Of a DNA stretch of 11,034 nucleotides, positions 1 to 6,869 are shown piece by piece. A program made the translations under genes and the position numbers. The DNA lies in NCBI GenBank assembly GCA_025363795.1, contig JANYLE010000019.1, positions 1-11,034 on the forward strand, given 5' to 3'. This stretch comes from Mariniphaga sp. GTDB lineage: Bacteria > Bacteroidota > Bacteroidia > Bacteroidales > Prolixibacteraceae. How positions within the stretch are numbered: the first letter of the stretch is position 1; the number at the start of each line of letters is the position of its first letter. The notes beneath the pieces are model-generated. The model saw only the letters and a program-made list of their open reading frames with translations. It did no database searches and was not told the origin of the DNA.

Positions 1-2708
1 GTAATAGAATCATTGCTTTCACCAAATTCGGAGCCAATATAAGCACCCGAGATAAAAAGCTTACCACCATTTTTCGTTAACCCGGTAATCTTTGCGATAA
101 AAGCCGGCGTATAAATCTTGTAATCAATGACAGAAGTGTCCTTTAAGCTTGGTGTTGAACGCTCTTCACCCAGAATTATATCTGTAGCAAAGTAATGAGA
201 AATATCGGTATTCGGGAGGCTAAAAACTTCGTCGCTCGTTGAAACAAACGAATAACCGGCTGCCATGATTGCTTTCCCGTGGATAAACGGAAAATCGAAA
301 CTGTTTCCAGGAATAACTTTGCCTTCCATATCACCATAACTTGATCCCCAGCCGGGACTATCATCATCGAGCCATTTCGATTTCCGGTCAAAATCATATT
401 GAAATCCAATGAAACTGATATCCTGACGGTCAGCCACGCCCTGATCTTTCCAGTAGGCCACCCCGGCAGTAACGCCGTTATCAAATATAGCCGGACCGCA
501 AACGCGGTTGAATCCGTTAACTACCAATACATCTCCTTTGCTATTGCTTTTTAGTCCGACAGAGAGTGTTTCGCCCGGAAAACCTTCGCCACCCTGGTTG
601 ATCGCGGTAACTTTAAAACTATATATTTTATCCGTCTGATCAAGCTTTAAAACGAGTACTGTATCATTAACCACCATCCCATTATCAAAGCCATTGTCAT
701 CAATTCGCTGATAAACCTTGAATTTTTCAGCTTTGGCATTTGATTCCAGCGGGTCATTCACAGCCCTCCAACTTAATCTTACGGAGTCGCCACCCAACAT
801 TTCGATAGCAAAATGATCAACGGGTAATGGCTGAACAACAAAAGTACGGTTTTCCTGATAGGCCTGAAATCTTAACATCCCTTTATAAATAGCCCTTCCA
901 ACATCAAACCGGAATCGCGGATCCAATCCAAATTTCACATCTGCAATATTCTGATGCGAAAACAGTTCGAGCAGCATCGTCGGAACATTGGGACGCCACG
1001 CTTCGGAATATTGTTTATCCCAGAGTCCGCGTCTTGTCCACTGAGGATTATAAAGTTGACGGATATCATCCACCAATTGCGTTTGAATCAGGTCACTTAA
1101 ATCACGGCTTGCCATTCGTGACTTACCGTTAGGGAACAACCCCTTATCACCCATCGTACTGTAGATTCCCAGTGTACCGATAATGGAATCATTTGAGGTA
1201 ACCCCGGCATCGGTATGAAAGGCAAAAGCCAGATCGATAGGAATTTTCAACCCTTCAATATTGCGCTGATTGCCCGGTCCGTTTGGTTTGCCCATCAGGT
1301 AATTGACCCACTCTCCGCGCGACTGGTAATCATCGTTGTAATCATTTTTACCTTTATTCAGATTGTAAATGAGCGTATCGGGGAAACCGGCACTTTGAAG
1401 GTAATACCGGGCACCTTCAAGATACCGGGCCTTACCACTTAATTTATAACTGAATTGTTGCGGATTAATTTTCACAATCTGGTTATCCGCATTATTTTCA
1501 CTGGACAGCGATTTTTTATTGGGCAACATTTCATCGGCAGGCCGGCGGGCAACATCTCCCATTCCGCCACCAAACCGGATGGCATCCGTTGAGATAAATC
1601 CCGACTGCTCATTATTACAACTGACAGTCACCATCCCCATTTCAGGATTTTTTCCTGAATTAAAGTCAAATGTTCCAAGGTAGATCCACGTTCCTGCACC
1701 TATCTTCTGATTCACGAGAAAATCGGTCTTACCACCGGCATGATAAACGGAATACTTCACAGCTGATAAATTCGACTCATCTTTTTGATAAGAAATATAT
1801 ACTGCATAACGACCTTTGGCAGCAAATGATGGAATATATTTAACAACCTGACCATTATCCTTCAGACTTTTGAACCGTAACGAGGTTCCCAAAAGAAAAG
1901 GATTGTCACCTGTAAATAAAGTATCCTTTAACAAATAGCCTGCTGCCGTCCGGTCAACGGATAGTCCTTCGGGAATAATCAATGCTGATCCCGGCGTTGA
2001 CCGGTCATTATCGACAATGACTTCCCGCGACTGCCAGTCCCGTTCGCGGGGAAGGAAAACCGAAGCGCCACTGTTCTCAAGCATCGGAACAAGGTAAGGC
2101 AAGACAAAGCTCATTGGCGACATATCTTCCACAGTTCCGAATATCCGGGCACGTTGCCACTCCCACCGGTCGAGTTTCGACTCGTAATACCAACCGTGAC
2201 TATCCCAAAGTGCAATATTGTTATTATAGAGTCCCGACATCGGATGTTCCTTCCCTGCCTGCAGCACAACCGGAATCCGTTCCGATTTATTCCCGGCAAT
2301 CCTGTTCGCATCAACCGGGAGTTTTGTTCGCAATAAATTGGGAACCAAATCTTTTAATAAATGATGATCGGTGTAAAGTTCAACCTGATAGTTACGGAAT
2401 TTCCGGCCCAGTGTTTTTTTAACCGAAGATTCAACAAAGGCAACCTCTTTCTCCCTCACCGGAATATAGGAAAGCGGCGTGGTAAAAAAGACCTGGATCA
2501 GGTTTTTATCCGATTGAACCGAAAGGGAGTCAACACGAATCCGTCCAACATGACGCCAATCCGGCAACAGATTATCCAGCTTTTTGAGCCGGCTCTCTGC
2601 CTTGATGCTTAATTTGGATCGTTTAACCGTTTGTGAAAAACCTAAAACCGGGATGATTAAAAGGATCAATAGGGTAATGCTTATGTGAAGCCGACTTAAT
2701 TTCTTCAT
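1..2708 (-). CDS. Secreted split zinc-amidase (Amidase_3-like) / golvesin-domain / Fn3 protein, 3' end cut by the window
   Basis: Reading down from the ATG at 2708, 902 codons are open and the frame runs off base 1, so the C-terminus is missing. Residues 1-26 look like a Sec signal peptide (MKK start, hydrophobic LLILLII core, LGFSQ cleavage area), so export is expected. Four segments match the landmarks of zinc N-acetylmuramoyl-L-alanine amidases: DSHG (H171), VED (E194) followed by VFLPRERD (R221-D224), FHTDAG (H498), and TMLLELFSHQN (E581). Between about residues 230 and 485 sits an insert that includes a golvesin C-terminal-like beta domain (about 285-382, with GRYAVYISY, GTWIYLGTF and STDAIRF). 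An Fn3-like domain follows (about 630-718), then a tail containing DIILGEERS and GGKLFISG that resembles a flavodoxin/GATase-like fold. Database relatives are often named 'xanthan lyase' or 'golvesin-like'; I see nothing supporting lyase activity. It is divergent from the amino-sugar kinase and murQ, which fits peptidoglycan cleavage. The architecture is seen; the amidase activity is inferred. Confidence 0.8.
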   Translation of the reverse strand, partial: MKKLSRLHISITLLILLIIPVLGFSQTVKRSKLSIKAESRLKKLDNLLPDWRHVGRIRVDSLSVQSDKNLIQVFFTTPLSYIPVREKEVAFVESSVKKTLGRKFRNYQVELYTDHHLLKDLVPNLLRTKLPVDANRIAGNKSERIPVVLQAGKEHPMSGLYNNNIALWDSHGWYYESKLDRWEWQRARIFGTVEDMSPMSFVLPYLVPMLENSGASVFLPRERDWQSREVIVDNDRSTPGSALIIPEGLSVDRTAAGYLLKDTLFTGDNPFLLGTSLRFKSLKDNGQVVKYIPSFAAKGRYAVYISYQKDESNLSAVKYSVYHAGGKTDFLVNQKIGAGTWIYLGTFDFNSGKNPEMGMVTVSCNNEQSGFISTDAIRFGGGMGDVARRPADEMLPNKKSLSSENNADNQIVKINPQQFSYKLSGKARYLEGARYYLQSAGFPDTLIYNLNKGKNDYNDDYQSRGEWVNYLMGKPNGPGNQRNIEGLKIPIDLAFAFHTDAGVTSNDSIIGTLGIYSTMGDKGLFPNGKSRMASRDLSDLIQTQLVDDIRQLYNPQWTRRGLWDKQYSEAWRPNVPTMLLELFSHQNIADVKFGLDPRFRFDVGRAIYKGMLRFQAYQENRTFVVQPLPVDHFAIEMLGGDSVRLSWRAVNDPLESNAKAEKFKVYQRIDDNGFDNGMVVNDTVLVLKLDQTDKIYSFKVTAINQGGEGFPGETLSVGLKSNSKGDVLVVNGFNRVCGPAIFDNGVTAGVAYWKDQGVADRQDISFIGFQYDFDRKSKWLDDDSPGWGSSYGDMEGKVIPGNSFDFPFIHGKAIMAAGYSFVSTSDEVFSLPNTDISHYFATDIILGEERSTPSLKDTSVIDYKIYTPAFIAKITGLTKNGGKLFISGAYIGSEFGESNDSI

Positions 2709-2767
2709 TCGTAAGTTTTTAAATAGCCTGATCGTTTATGCTGGTTTAATTATATTGACTTCATTTT

Positions 2768-2821
2768 CCCGATTTCAAAAGTATCTCAGATCAACTTTGA
2801 GGTATGCTCTTTTGAATCGGG
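2768..2821. repeat. Long imperfect inverted repeat (possible operator) in the divergent promoter region
   Basis: The left arm (2768-2788, starting CCCGATTTCAAAAG) pairs with the right arm (2798-2821, ending CTTTTGAATCGGG) around a 9-base centre. The match includes CCCGATT, CAAAAG and TNNCTCA, with a one-base bulge and a three-base insertion. Neither side is followed by a T-run, and the flanking genes point away from it, so it is not a terminator. It overlaps the -7 box of the amidase-like gene, which suggests an operator or an mRNA-leader structure. The role is inferred. Confidence 0.6.
2776..2783 (-). promoter_or_regulatory. Bacteroidota -7 box for the amidase-like gene
   Basis: On the minus strand this reads TACTTTTG, an exact match to the Bacteroidota -7 consensus TAnnTTTG, about 68 bases before the ATG at 2708. 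No clear TTTG -33 box is seen at the usual spacing. The box lies inside the left arm of the inverted repeat at 2768-2821, so a protein bound to that repeat would be expected to block it. Confidence 0.5.
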
Positions 2822-2865
2822 CAGAAAATACTCATCAAAAATAGAACTATTTTTTAAAAAATTTG

Positions 2866-2873
2866 TACTTTTG
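2866..2873 (+). promoter_or_regulatory. Probable -7 box for the amino-sugar kinase gene
   Basis: TACTTTTG matches TAnnTTTG exactly and points toward the kinase. The start codon is 160 bases downstream, so this promoter would give an unusually long leader. No good -33 TTTG is visible upstream. A nearer promoter with a weaker box cannot be excluded, for example TAGTTTTA around 2917-2924. Confidence 0.4.
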
Positions 2874-3033
2874 TCATACATGTTGCAAAACACAAAATAA
2901 TCCGCCTTTTTTATTTAGTTTTATGCCGCTCAATTTTTTGATTCGCATTATTTTTAAACCCTTATCAATGATGATCAAAGAGCTATAAAAATAAGGATAT
3001 TTCGGTTCGGCACAAAAAAAACATTACAGAATA

Positions 3034-3870
3034 ATGATCTTAATTGCAGACAGCGGTACGACCAAGACGGAATGGTGTATGATATCTGAAGGTGGAATGA
3101 CAGAAAAAGTGATCACATCAGGCATCAACCCGTTTTACCAGGAGAGTGAGAATATTGCAGCTATTTTAAAAAAAGAGTTCTCCGGGCCTAAAAAATTTAA
3201 AGCCATCAACTTTTACGGTGCCGGATGCATCAATAAGCAAAAAGAAGCTATCGTCACAACAGCCCTTTCACAAGTATTCGAAGCGGATAAAGTTTTTATT
3301 GGCAGTGATCTTCTCGCGGCGGCCCATGCACTGTGCCAGGATCAGCCCGGGATTGCCTGCATCCTGGGAACCGGTTCCAACTCTTGCTATTATAATGGAA
3401 GCGAAATTGTTGCCAACGTTTCGCCGCTTGGATTTATCCTTGGTGATGAAGGCAGTGGCGGGGTTTTGGGAAAAACACTTATCGGAGATGTCTTAAAAAA
3501 ACAGTTACCTGCAGCGATCATTGAAGATTTTTTTGCAACCTATCCCGTTTCCGCAGCTGAGATTCTTGAAAACGTTTACAAAAAACCTTTCCCGAGTCGT
3601 TACCTGGCTGGTTACACCAAATTCCTTTCGAAAAACATCCAGGTTCCTGCGATTGAAAACCTCGTGGTTTCCTGCTTTCGCGAATTTGTGACGCGCAATT
3701 TATTGCAATACCCCGGAATTGAACGGACACCGATTCATTTTACAGGCAGCATCGCTTTCCATTTTGAAGCTCAGCTTAAAAAAGTCCTCGAAGAACGACA
3801 CCTGACATTGGGAAATATTGAACGCGCTCCGATGGAGGGACTCATCAGGTACCATAAAAGCAAAATTTAA
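3034..3870 (+). CDS. murK: N-acetylmuramic acid / N-acetylglucosamine kinase, BadF/BadG/BcrA ATPase family
   Basis: This 278-residue protein is a cytoplasmic ASKHA-fold sugar kinase of full length for the Bacteroidota family. Visible motifs are the phosphate-1 loop DSGTTKTEW (residues 6-14), YGAG (61-64), a probable catalytic Asp in SDLLAAAHA (D92), the phosphate-2 loop LGTGSNS (111-117), LGDEGSGG (136-143), the adenosine-site FTGSIA (236-241) and APMEGL near the C-terminus. Family members phosphorylate GlcNAc and/or MurNAc with ATP at O-6. The immediate neighbour murQ, which consumes MurNAc-6-phosphate, argues for MurK-type activity, as I recall for the Tannerella murTKQ locus; GlcNAc kinase (NagK-like) remains possible. 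The ATG at 3034 puts the phosphate loop at the expected distance from the N-terminus. No Shine-Dalgarno is seen, and the start is preceded by an A-run. The family is firm; the exact sugar is inferred. Confidence 0.87.
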   Translation: MILIADSGTTKTEWCMISEGGMTEKVITSGINPFYQESENIAAILKKEFSGPKKFKAINFYGAGCINKQKEAIVTTALSQVFEADKVFIGSDLLAAAHALCQDQPGIACILGTGSNSCYYNGSEIVANVSPLGFILGDEGSGGVLGKTLIGDVLKKQLPAAIIEDFFATYPVSAAEILENVYKKPFPSRYLAGYTKFLSKNIQVPAIENLVVSCFREFVTRNLLQYPGIERTPIHFTGSIAFHFEAQLKKVLEERHLTLGNIERAPMEGLIRYHKSKI

Positions 3871-4086
3871 TAACAAAACAGTTAACCAGACATGGAATAA
3901 TCCGTAACTAATAGGCCCTTTCATCAATAGGACCTTTATAATTCATTCCATGTGCCAATTAAAAACAAATTACATACAGATGAAACGAGCCCCAATAAAT
4001 CGGGACGAGTTCCATGAATGAAGTTACGGCTAGAAGAGATACTTTTGAACCCATAGATATACAATAATTTAAAGTGATAATAACGA
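3871..4086. repeat. Kinase-murQ spacer with direct and inverted repeats
   Basis: This 216-base gap between two co-oriented genes is long for an operon and looks unlike its surroundings. It contains a direct repeat, AATAGGCCCTTT (3910-3921) and AATAGGACCTTT (3926-3937), with period 16 and one mismatch. Flanking it is a perfect 9-base inverted repeat, ACATGGAAT (3890-3898) and ATTCCATGT (3945-3953). A short CCC/GGG pairing follows at about 3992-4003. No T-run follows these elements, so a terminator is not supported. The stretch may be a dispersed non-coding repeat or the remnant of a small mobile element, or it may be regulatory. No gene is supported within it. Confidence 0.5.
4040..4047 (+). 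promoter_or_regulatory. Probable -7 box for murQ
   Basis: TACTTTTG matches TAnnTTTG exactly and lies 39 bases before the murQ ATG, which would give a leader of about 30-35 bases. A TTTG -33 box is not apparent. The box implies murQ can be transcribed independently of the kinase. Confidence 0.5.
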
Positions 4087-4914
4087 ATGAAATCAACAGC
4101 TAAGACCCGGACAAGCATTACTGAATCGCCTTCCCATTTCGATGACCTCGACAAAATGTCGGTCGAAGAATTGCTGACTCACATTAACGAGGAAGATTCT
4201 AAAGTCCACATCGCGGTCCGCAAAGCGTTGCCACAGATTAAGAATTTAGTCGAGCAGATCGAAATCAGGATGAAAAAAGGGGGACGTGTCTTTTACCTTG
4301 GTGCCGGAACAAGTGGTAGACTCGGTGTACTGGATGCTTCGGAGGTACCACCTACTTTCGGGGTTCCTGAAAGTATGGTTGTCGGTTTAATCGCGGGCGG
4401 AGATGTTGCACTTCGCAAATCAGTCGAAGCGGCTGAAGATGATCCGAATAAGGCATGGGCATCGCTGCAGGGCTTTAATATCAACACAAACGACGTGGTC
4501 ATCGGAATTGCAGCTTCCGGAACAACCCCTTATGTAATCGGAGGAATTGTGCATGCACGCGAAAATGGCATCCTTACAGGCTGCATCACCTGCAATCCCG
4601 GAAGCAAGATCGCCGAAGTCACCGAATATCCTATTGAAGCCATCGTCGGGCCGGAATTTGTAACAGGCAGTACCCGTCTGAAGGCCGGAACCGCCCAAAA
4701 GATGATTCTAAATATGATCACGACAACCATCATGATCAAACTGGGTCGTGTGAAGGGAAATAAAATGATCAACATGCAGTTGACCAATAAGAAACTGATC
4801 GAACGCGGCACCCAGATGATTGTTGACGAACTGAATATCCCAACCGACGAAGCCCGCCGTTTATTGCTTATACACGGTTCTGTCCGGAAGGTGATCGAAA
4901 CTTTTATCAATTAA
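4087..4914 (+). CDS. murQ: N-acetylmuramic acid 6-phosphate etherase
   Basis: This 275-residue cytoplasmic SIS-domain enzyme cleaves the lactyl ether of MurNAc-6-phosphate to give GlcNAc-6-phosphate and D-lactate, the committed step of MurNAc salvage. Family signatures are clear: an N-terminal ITES...MSVEELLTHIN segment, the sugar-phosphate loop LGAGTSGRLG (71-80), DASEVPPTFG (83-92), LIAGG (101-105), AAEDD (115-119), GIAASGTTPYV (140-150), CNPGS (169-173) and VTGSTRLKAGTAQK (192-205). E86 and E117 have the same 31-residue spacing as the catalytic Glu83 and Glu114 of E. coli MurQ. The protein ends about 20 residues before the E. coli enzyme, so the last part of the C-terminal helical domain is short; shorter forms appear usual in Bacteroidota. 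The preceding kinase probably makes its substrate. A strong terminator follows at 4961-5025. Confidence 0.97.
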   Translation: MKSTAKTRTSITESPSHFDDLDKMSVEELLTHINEEDSKVHIAVRKALPQIKNLVEQIEIRMKKGGRVFYLGAGTSGRLGVLDASEVPPTFGVPESMVVGLIAGGDVALRKSVEAAEDDPNKAWASLQGFNINTNDVVIGIAASGTTPYVIGGIVHARENGILTGCITCNPGSKIAEVTEYPIEAIVGPEFVTGSTRLKAGTAQKMILNMITTTIMIKLGRVKGNKMINMQLTNKKLIERGTQMIVDELNIPTDEARRLLLIHGSVRKVIETFIN

Positions 4915-4960
4915 CAGAAGTTGCCAATTCCGGAGCAATTCAGGTAAATAGCATCAATTC

Positions 4961-5025
4961 AGTCCTTGTGCAGGCTGCCGCGAAAAGGATATCCTTCTTC
5001 CAGGCGACCTGCACAGGGACTTTTT
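4961..5025 (+). terminator. Rho-independent terminator after murQ
   Basis: The left arm AGTCCTTGTGCAGG (4961-4974) pairs with CCTGCACAGGGACT (5008-5021) at 13 of 14 positions. A T-run follows on the plus strand (5021-5025). The 33-base loop carries a second perfect palindrome, AAGGATATCCTT (4985-4996), so the structure may be branched. The T-run ends three bases from the stop codon of the opposing GNAT gene. The hairpin may stop that transcript too, but there is no comparable T-run on the minus side. Confidence 0.8.
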
Positions 5026-5028
5026 GTT

Positions 5029-5622
5029 TCAGGTATAGAACCTTACCATGGGACGGTTTTTGGAGGTCTGGTCAACAATCGTAAACCCTGCCCGTTCAAA
5101 CGATTTGTACAAGCCAATCCAGGCAAACGAATCGGGCAGTTTTTCCTGCGTAGGTGTTGTAGGATAAGCTTCAATGATTTTTATCCCCTCTTTCCGGGCA
5201 TAGTTGATGACCCCTTTCAATAGTTCGACAGAAACGCCATGTCTTCTGAAACGCTTGTCAATAAAGAAACAGGGAATTGACCAGACAGGTTGGTCATCAA
5301 TTCTTTTATGGACGCGTGATTTTTCAAGCTTCAAAAAATCTTCCCGCGGTGCAAAGGCACACCATGCGATTGGCTCTCCTTCGTAAAAACCAAGTATACC
5401 GGCAGGCCGGTTATCCCAAACGATTTCTTTCATCGCGTTCTTATTCCCATCATCCTGCTTACCTTCCTGGTAGTCTTGCTTGTTAAGCCGGTAATACATG
5501 CACCAGCAATTGCCACAGGCTCCTTTGTTACCAAATAGCCGGAGAAACTTCCCCCAGTTGTCTTTTGTCAGTGGTTCAAAAGTCAGTTGTTCCAGGAACT
5601 CTTTATCGCTTGAAAGTGTCAT
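5029..5622 (-). CDS. GNAT family N-acetyltransferase
   Basis: This 197-residue cytoplasmic protein has a GNAT fold predicted to transfer acetyl from acetyl-CoA to an amine; the substrate is unknown. The acetyl-CoA site is visible as PVWSIPCFFIDKRFRRHGVS, where RRHGVS (126-131) is the pyrophosphate-binding R-x-x-G-x-S/A loop, followed by the helix VELLKGVINYARKEG. The final strand lies near FERAGFTIV (175-183). An N-terminal cysteine-rich motif, CGNCWCMYYR (36-45), marks a distinct subfamily of small-molecule acetyltransferases. Its ATG overlaps the TGA of the upstream AlkZ-like gene (ATGA, 5619-5622), so translation is probably coupled and no promoter of its own is needed. It converges on murQ across a 114-base gap with a terminator. 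Family is confident; role is inferred only from its partner. Confidence 0.9.
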   Translation of the reverse strand: MTLSSDKEFLEQLTFEPLTKDNWGKFLRLFGNKGACGNCWCMYYRLNKQDYQEGKQDDGNKNAMKEIVWDNRPAGILGFYEGEPIAWCAFAPREDFLKLEKSRVHKRIDDQPVWSIPCFFIDKRFRRHGVSVELLKGVINYARKEGIKIIEAYPTTPTQEKLPDSFAWIGLYKSFERAGFTIVDQTSKNRPMVRFYT

Positions 5623-6722
5623 TTTGTATCTGTTTTAAGAAGATGAGGAGCTACTATTTCGATCTCTTTACTGATAAAATTACCGAACGGGATAAATCCT
5701 TTTTCAATCCGTTTTCTGGTCTTTGGGTCAGCCGGCTCAAAGAGTTCCGTTTCCAGAATGACCTTCTCCTTTTTGAACGACCGCTTCCAGATCCCTGCCA
5801 CCTGTCCGTCCATCACAACAACAGGACGGAATATCCCATTGGTGGAAACTGCCCTAAGGTGATTTGCGGAAGAAAGCGTTGCCGTTCTGTCTTTGTAACT
5901 GATAATAAATTCGTCAAAAGCCGGCAACAGGTGAACAGAATCGTCATATGACTTTGGAATAGAAAACGAATTCGTGAGCCAATAGGTTTGCTGACCGATC
6001 GTTTCAGCCACAAAATCAGACTTTACCAATTCCAGTGCATGCCGCGCTTTGGTGGCCGGCAAACCTGACCACCAAATAAAATCCTGCAAGGTTGCCGGAC
6101 TGTGACTCGTAAAATACCGCCGGGCCAGTTTTGCCAGCGCTTCGTCGTGGTTTAATGCTTTCGTCGCGGGGGCCCGTTCAGCGAGTAAGGCGTGCGTTTG
6201 CTTGTTGTTTTTTGTCCTTCCGCTACAGATAATTCCATCCAATTCTGCCCGAAGTAAAAAGTGCGTGATCCGGTAAACGTCGGTCGCAATGCCGGCGTTT
6301 TCAAGGATATAAACGATCTCTTCACGCGTCAGATGTTCACCGCCTCTGAGTGCATTTTCTATGACAGCGTTGCTTTTGGAATAAATGCGCTGATCTATTT
6401 CGAGTACTTTATCCCTTGCCTTTAGCGATACCCGTATTTGCGGGGCTGTCAATTCCAGCATCCAGTAAATATCGTCCGGGGAAACAAAATGCCAGGTTGG
6501 ACGCATGAGGTGCGTCCGGAGAATCTCTCCTTTATCAAAGGCAGAGGCAATTAATTGATCCGTCGAACCGGGCAGCCGGACGCCCACAGCCCATTTCGCC
6601 ATGTTAAAGTCTTGTGCCTGCATGGCGCCCATCCAGCCAACAATCTCTTTTGCTGTTTTAAATTTGGTGGATGCCACCTGCTGATTGATGAGTCGCAGAT
6701 TGGGAATATCGGTCAGGTTCAT
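5619..6722 (-). CDS. Winged-helix DNA-binding protein of the AlkZ/HTH_42 family (possible DNA glycosylase)
   Basis: From the ATG at 6722 the product has 367 residues, the usual length for HTH_42 (AlkZ-like) proteins made of tandem winged-helix domains. The start region MNLTDIPNLRL is typical of the family. The frame is open further upstream, with an ATG at 6770 and a GTG at 6779, but the extra residues do not resemble the family. The motif MQAQD (Q35 and Q37) corresponds to the catalytic Q-x-Q of AlkZ-type glycosylases, which excise alkylated or crosslinked bases; THLMRPTWHFV (70-80) is another family hallmark. It is the first gene of a two-gene operon with a GNAT protein, overlapping by ATGA. 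A promoter with both -7 and -33 boxes lies upstream. The fold is well supported; glycosylase activity is inferred, and the annotation 'winged helix protein' is the safe name. Confidence 0.88.
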   Translation of the reverse strand: MNLTDIPNLRLINQQVASTKFKTAKEIVGWMGAMQAQDFNMAKWAVGVRLPGSTDQLIASAFDKGEILRTHLMRPTWHFVSPDDIYWMLELTAPQIRVSLKARDKVLEIDQRIYSKSNAVIENALRGGEHLTREEIVYILENAGIATDVYRITHFLLRAELDGIICSGRTKNNKQTHALLAERAPATKALNHDEALAKLARRYFTSHSPATLQDFIWWSGLPATKARHALELVKSDFVAETIGQQTYWLTNSFSIPKSYDDSVHLLPAFDEFIISYKDRTATLSSANHLRAVSTNGIFRPVVVMDGQVAGIWKRSFKKEKVILETELFEPADPKTRKRIEKGFIPFGNFISKEIEIVAPHLLKTDTK

Positions 6723-6833
6723 CTGTAATCGGATATTAGTACTTTGATAAAACAGTATTGACTCCGGCATTGTTCTCACTGAACCTCCGGATCAATAAGG
6801 CCATCCGCTGAAAGCGATCAGGAATCAGTTGGT

Positions 6834-6866
6834 CAAATTTAAAAAATCTACGCCAACTTATACAAA
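6834..6866 (-). promoter_or_regulatory. Promoter for the AlkZ-like/GNAT operon
   Basis: On the minus strand, TTTG (6863-6866) is followed after 21 bases by TAAATTTG (6834-6841), matching the Bacteroidota -33 TTTG and -7 TAnnTTTG pattern with normal spacing. It is the best promoter in the window. The -33 box begins just past the stop codon of the upstream J-domain gene. The predicted start near 6827 leaves a leader of about 105 bases to the ATG at 6722. Confidence 0.6.
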
Positions 6867-6869
6867 CGG

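Larger units (their letters stand above)
2709..3033. promoter_or_regulatory. Divergent intergenic region between amidase-like gene and kinase
   Basis: This 325-base spacer is AT-rich, lacks a convincing gene, and separates two divergent genes. It holds a minus-strand -7 box (2776-2783), a plus-strand -7 box (2866-2873) and an imperfect inverted repeat (2768-2821). The rest, from about 2880 to 3033, is an A/T-rich leader for the kinase with no obvious Shine-Dalgarno sequence; AAGG at about 2994-2997 is too far from the ATG. I found no riboswitch-like or tRNA-like structure by eye. Confidence 0.6.

Noticed and set aside
1215..2612. Several plus-strand open frames of 60-102 codons opposite the amidase-like gene
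   Set aside because: They lie antisense inside a long well-supported frame and resemble no protein family.
1..2708. Calling the secreted protein a xanthan lyase
   Set aside because: That name travels with golvesin-domain proteins, but the visible motifs are those of a zinc amidase fold, and no polysaccharide lyase motif was recognised.
2874..3033. Riboswitch in the kinase leader
   Set aside because: No conserved aptamer motif or convincing stem set was seen; the stretch is mostly A/T runs.
3936..4154. Minus-strand 72-codon frame across the murK-murQ gap
   Set aside because: It overlaps the well-supported start of murQ and has low-complexity composition. It could be a by-product of a repeated non-coding element, but not a supported gene.
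6722..6779. Longer N-terminus for the AlkZ-like protein (GTG at 6779 or ATG at 6770)
   Set aside because: The extra 16-19 residues do not look like the family, whose members typically begin near the MNLTDIPNLRL segment. The mapped-looking promoter allows either start, so this is not excluded outright.
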